NCBI GenBank assembly: GCA_946886245.1
Contig: CAMPIF010000022.1
Coordinates: forward strand, 1-19,033
Length of the DNA stretch: 19,033 nucleotides
Direction of reading: 5' to 3'
From: Ectopseudomonas composti
GTDB lineage: Bacteria > Pseudomonadota > Gammaproteobacteria > Pseudomonadales > Pseudomonadaceae
Under the pieces are notes generated by a model, which was not told the origin of the DNA, did no database searches, and worked only from the letters and a program-made list of their open reading frames with translations. Of this stretch, positions 16,096 to 19,033 are shown one piece after another (positions within the stretch are counted from its first letter, which is position 1; every line of letters starts with the position of its first letter). The translations under genes were made by a program, and so were the position numbers.

Positions 16096-17499
16096 TTACA
16101 GGGCGATCTCTTCACCGGGTTCGGGAATGTTGGCGATCCAGTTCAGGCGCTCGCGCAGGGCGCCTTGCAGTGTCTGCATCTTTTCCAGTTCGCCATGTAC
16201 CAGATACAGCTCGGGGTGATGCGCGAACCGGCTGGCCCAGTCGAGCAGTTGCGATTGCCCGGCATGCGCGGAGAAACCGCCCAGGGTATGCACCTTGGCC
16301 TTCACCGCGATGCGCTGATGCAGCACCTTGACCGTTTCGGCTCCGTCGACGATCAGACGACCCAGCGTACCCTTGGCCTGGAATCCCGGGAACACCAGGT
16401 GGCAGTTCTCGCGCCAGAGGTTGTGCTTGAAGTGATGGACGATACGCCCGCCATTGCACATGCCGGCACCGGCGATGATGATCGCGCCGCTATTGATCCG
16501 GTTGATCGCCATCGATTCTTCGGCTGTCGGTGTGCAGCGCAACACTGGCAGCCAGTCCTCGATGCGCTTGACGCCCTTGGCGGCCAGCGCCGCGCGATCC
16601 GCAGTCGCGAACTGGTCATGGAAACGGCTGTAAATGGCGTTGGCGCGGATGGCCATGGGGCTGTCGAGGAACACGGCCTGCTGCGGCAGCCTGCCTTCCT
16701 GATAGAAGCGTCCGAGGTAGTAGATCAGGTCCTGGGTGCGGCCGACGGCGAACGACGGGATCAGCACGTTGCCACCTTCCTTGTGAGCCTGCTGAAGAAT
16801 GTCGGCCAGCTCCTCCAGGGTCTCGTCGCTGGGGCGATGGTCGCGGTCGCCGTAGGTCGACTCCATCAGCAGCACGTCCGCCTGGTTCAGCTGTGTCGGC
16901 GCCTGCATCAGCGGTGAGCAGGTGTTGCCCAGGTCGCCGGAGAAGACCAGGTGACGTCGCAGGTGGTGATCCTCTACCTGCATTTCGACGATGGCCGAGC
17001 CGAGGATGTGGCCTGCATTGTGGAAGGTGACGTGCACGCCCTTGGCAACCTCGACCGCTGCGCCATAGGCATGCGCGCGACGCTGGCTGAGCGCCTGCTC
17101 GGCATTGGCGATGGTGTAGAGCGGTTTGACCGCCGGCTTGCCCTGGCGTGCGCGCCAGCGGTTTTCCCATTCGGCGTCCTTCTCCTGGAGGAAGGCCGAA
17201 TCCAGCAGCATCAGCTCGAGCAGTTCGCAACTGGCTTCGGTGGCGTGGATCGGGCCGCGATAGCCCTCGGCGACCAGGCGCGGCAACAGCCCGCTGTGAT
17301 CGAGGTGGGCGTGGGAGATCACCACCGCATCCAGGCTGCCTGGATCGAAAGAAAACGCACTGCGGTTCAGATCTTCTTCCTGGCGGCGTCCCTGATGCAT
17401 GCCGCATTCGAGCAGCACCTTGGCGCCGTCGCGGCTTTCCACCAGGTAGCAGGAGCCGGTGACCTGTTGAATCGCACCGAGAAAAGTGAGCAAGGCCAT
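16096..17499 (-). CDS. Beta-CASP metallo-beta-lactamase fold hydrolase (putative RNA-processing exonuclease)
   Basis: A 467-residue protein of the CPSF73/RNase J-like class. The zinc motif HAHLDH is at residues 63-68, with further ligands at H164 (HNAGHILGSA) and D189 (FSGDLGN). A beta-CASP insert follows (ESTYGDRDH, then IPSFAVGRTQD), then GAGMCNGGRIVHH and the C-terminal GGFSAHAGQ motif. Such proteins usually act on RNA, but the target here is unknown. The start ATG 17499 has AAGGAAC upstream and begins MALLTFLGA as in the family; the frame extends to 17652 but those 51 extra residues overlap the divergent gene and lack family character. Divergent from the phosphoketolase-like gene across 124 bases. 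Confidence 0.88.
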   Translation of the reverse strand: MALLTFLGAIQQVTGSCYLVESRDGAKVLLECGMHQGRRQEEDLNRSAFSFDPGSLDAVVISHAHLDHSGLLPRLVAEGYRGPIHATEASCELLELMLLDSAFLQEKDAEWENRWRARQGKPAVKPLYTIANAEQALSQRRAHAYGAAVEVAKGVHVTFHNAGHILGSAIVEMQVEDHHLRRHLVFSGDLGNTCSPLMQAPTQLNQADVLLMESTYGDRDHRPSDETLEELADILQQAHKEGGNVLIPSFAVGRTQDLIYYLGRFYQEGRLPQQAVFLDSPMAIRANAIYSRFHDQFATADRAALAAKGVKRIEDWLPVLRCTPTAEESMAINRINSGAIIIAGAGMCNGGRIVHHFKHNLWRENCHLVFPGFQAKGTLGRLIVDGAETVKVLHQRIAVKAKVHTLGGFSAHAGQSQLLDWASRFAHHPELYLVHGELEKMQTLQGALRERLNWIANIPEPGEEIAL

Positions 17500-17623
17500 G
17501 GTTTGTTCCTTGTCGTGATGATGACGCGAGTCTGCCGCTTCCAAACGGAGCGGGTCTTGATGCAGGTCAGCGGGTGCTTCGTAGCGAGACCTAAACTGCA
17601 GGCAAGCATTCAGGAGAGCACTC
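17500..17623. promoter_or_regulatory. Divergent promoter region (MBL gene / phosphoketolase-like gene)
   Basis: 124 bases between two divergent starts, so both promoters must lie here. AGGAGAG at 17612-17618 serves the rightward gene and AAGGA on the minus strand serves the leftward one. No clear -10/-35 pair was recognised. Confidence 0.4.
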
Positions 17624-19033
17624 ATGACCCAGCTATTGCCCGACGCCGCCACCCTGGCTCGGCACGCCCAGCAATATCCCGACTTTGCCCGCTGGCAAGT
17701 TGGCCACGGACCTGTCCAGCATAGCCCGCAGACCCGCGCCGCCGTCTTTCGTCTGGCCCATCAACTGGTGCAGAGCGGTTTGCAGCCCGACCTGCCGAGC
17801 GTCTACCGCCTGTTGCGCGCGCTGGACGCGCTGACGGCAGCCGGCCTCTGGCTGGTGGCACACATGACTTATGCACGGCGCGTTCGGCTCGATGGCCAGC
17901 CGTTGCAGGCCGATGACTTCAAGCCCGTGCCCGAAGGCCATACCGGCGGCGCGCTGAACATGGTGCCGGCCTATGCCGGCTACCTGGCGCTCAACGCCCT
18001 GACGGGGGAGGCGCGTGGCTGGTTGATGGGCCAGGGCCATTGCGTGGCGGCGATCGAGGCGCTGAACCTGCTGACCGGCAACCAGCATCCCGAGCAGGCC
18101 ACCCGTTACGGCTGTGACGAGACGGGCATGAGCCGCCTGGCGGCTGACTTCTACAGTTACGCCCAGGCTGCGGACGGCAGCCCAGGCGTGCCGTTGGGCA
18201 GTCACGTCAATCCGCATACCGCCGGCGGTATCGCCGAAGGCGGATACCTGGGCTTCGCTGAGCTGCAGTACGCGCATCTGCCGCTGCCGGGGGAGAAACT
18301 GGTGGCGTTCCTGTCCGATGGCGCCGCCGAAGAGCAGCGCGGCAGCGACTGGATGCCACGCTGGTGGCGTGCCGAGGATTGTGGCGTGGCGCTACCGGTG
18401 ATGATCGCCAACGGCCGGCGTATCGAGCAGCGTACCGAGTTGGGCACGCTGGAGGGCCTGGAAGGGTTTCGTCGGCACCTGCGCGGTTGCGGCTTCGATC
18501 CGGTGAGCTTCGATGGGCGTGATCCGGCAGCCTTCGTCTGTGCGCTGTGGGAGATGGAGCAGCGCCTGGCGCATCGGCTGGATGAACTCGATCGCGAGCT
18601 GATCGGTTATCCCTTGCCGCTGCCCTACGGCATTGCCGAGACCACCAAGGGCTATGGTTTCTTTGGCGCTGGCAGCAACGCCGCTCATAACCTGCCGCTA
18701 CCGGCCAGCCCGGCGCAGGATGAGCGTGCGCGCGAGCTGTTCAACCAGCATGCAGCGGCCTTGTGGGTAGCGCCGCAGGTGCTGTCCGAGGCCTGTAGTC
18801 TGTTCACTGCACGCAAGGGCCGTGTACTGGAGCGGGACAACCCGCTGGCACGGCGTCAACCGCCGCAGCCGGTACAGCCCGAGCTGCATTTTCATGATCG
18901 GCCCTGTTCGCCCATGAGTGCGCTGGATCGTTATTTCGTCGACCTGGTGCGCGCCAACCCACAGTTGCGGCCGCGTGTCGGCAACCCGGACGAACTGGCC
19001 AGCAACCGTCTGGGCGGTGTGCTGGCAGCGCTC
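17624..19033 (+). CDS. Phosphoketolase-family protein (xylulose 5-P/fructose 6-P type), divergent, 3' end outside window
   Basis: 470 codons are visible from ATG 17624 to the window end without a stop; full phosphoketolases are about 800 residues. They use thiamine diphosphate to split ketose phosphates to acetyl phosphate and an aldose phosphate. Family marks: SHVNPHTAGGIAEGGYLGF at about 193-211 (compare SHVxPxTPGSIHEGGELGY) and NPDELASNRLGGV near the end (compare GPDETASNRL). Differences: the usual GHWGTTPGLNF motif reads EGHTGGALNMV (104-113), and the ThDP-binding GDGEAETG reads SDGAAEEQRG (231-240). It may be a separate subfamily with altered substrate. AGGAGAG lies 6 bases before the start. 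Confidence 0.82.
   Translation, partial: MTQLLPDAATLARHAQQYPDFARWQVGHGPVQHSPQTRAAVFRLAHQLVQSGLQPDLPSVYRLLRALDALTAAGLWLVAHMTYARRVRLDGQPLQADDFKPVPEGHTGGALNMVPAYAGYLALNALTGEARGWLMGQGHCVAAIEALNLLTGNQHPEQATRYGCDETGMSRLAADFYSYAQAADGSPGVPLGSHVNPHTAGGIAEGGYLGFAELQYAHLPLPGEKLVAFLSDGAAEEQRGSDWMPRWWRAEDCGVALPVMIANGRRIEQRTELGTLEGLEGFRRHLRGCGFDPVSFDGRDPAAFVCALWEMEQRLAHRLDELDRELIGYPLPLPYGIAETTKGYGFFGAGSNAAHNLPLPASPAQDERARELFNQHAAALWVAPQVLSEACSLFTARKGRVLERDNPLARRQPPQPVQPELHFHDRPCSPMSALDRYFVDLVRANPQLRPRVGNPDELASNRLGGVLAAL

Noticed and set aside
17500..17652. N-terminal extension of the beta-CASP protein to 17652
   Set aside because: The extra 51 residues have no family match, overlap the divergent start, and ATG 17499 has a good ribosome site.

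Overview
The window looks like a chromosome segment of a Pseudomonas-type gammaproteobacterium. Sampled stretches of the conserved genes run near 63% G+C. The left end carries the order pal - cpoB - queE - queC - tRNA-Lys and the right end carries nadA, which is the arrangement around the tRNA-Lys/nadA region of pseudomonads. A REP-like inverted repeat built on GTAGCCCGGATGCAATCCGGG follows nadA; I associate such repeats with the mendocina/stutzeri-like groups, but species assignment is only a guess.

Layout. 1-2623: end of pal, cpoB (ybgF), queE, queC and tRNA-Lys(UUU), all on + and apparently intact. 2624-13709: an accessory block between tRNA-Lys and nadA. Its core (3234-7379, minus strand) is a four-gene operon encoding a SAM methyltransferase, an FGE/SUMF1-fold protein, a GTP cyclohydrolase II and a WD40 protein. 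This combination matches toxA, toxD, toxB and toxC of the toxoflavin (7-azapteridine) pathway of Burkholderia and some Pseudomonas, here in the order A-D-B-C. Directly after toxC, on the same strand, lie two frame-disrupted fragments of a RibD-like deaminase/reductase (about 3201-2801). This is best read as a decayed toxE with its middle deleted. Next come a LysR regulator and a divergent YdcZ-type transporter, RND adaptor and RND pump; the pump gene carries a one-base frameshift in a C5 run. 13710-19033: conserved-type genes again, namely nadA, a LOG-family gene, a beta-CASP metallo-beta-lactamase gene and, divergent from it, a phosphoketolase-like gene that runs off the end.

How it may work together. 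GTP cyclohydrolase II opens GTP to the pyrimidine shared with riboflavin synthesis. The deaminase step, lost here from the cluster, could be supplied by a housekeeping RibD elsewhere. ToxC and ToxD act in the poorly resolved middle steps, and ToxA would add the last methyl groups. The LysR gene and the RND/YdcZ genes resemble in kind the ToxR regulator and ToxFGHI exporter of Burkholderia glumae, but that link is inferred from position only. Two broken genes (toxE-like and RND) suggest either a locus in decay or a trimmed pathway that leans on core metabolism. No integrase, transposase, CRISPR array or clear att duplication was seen.
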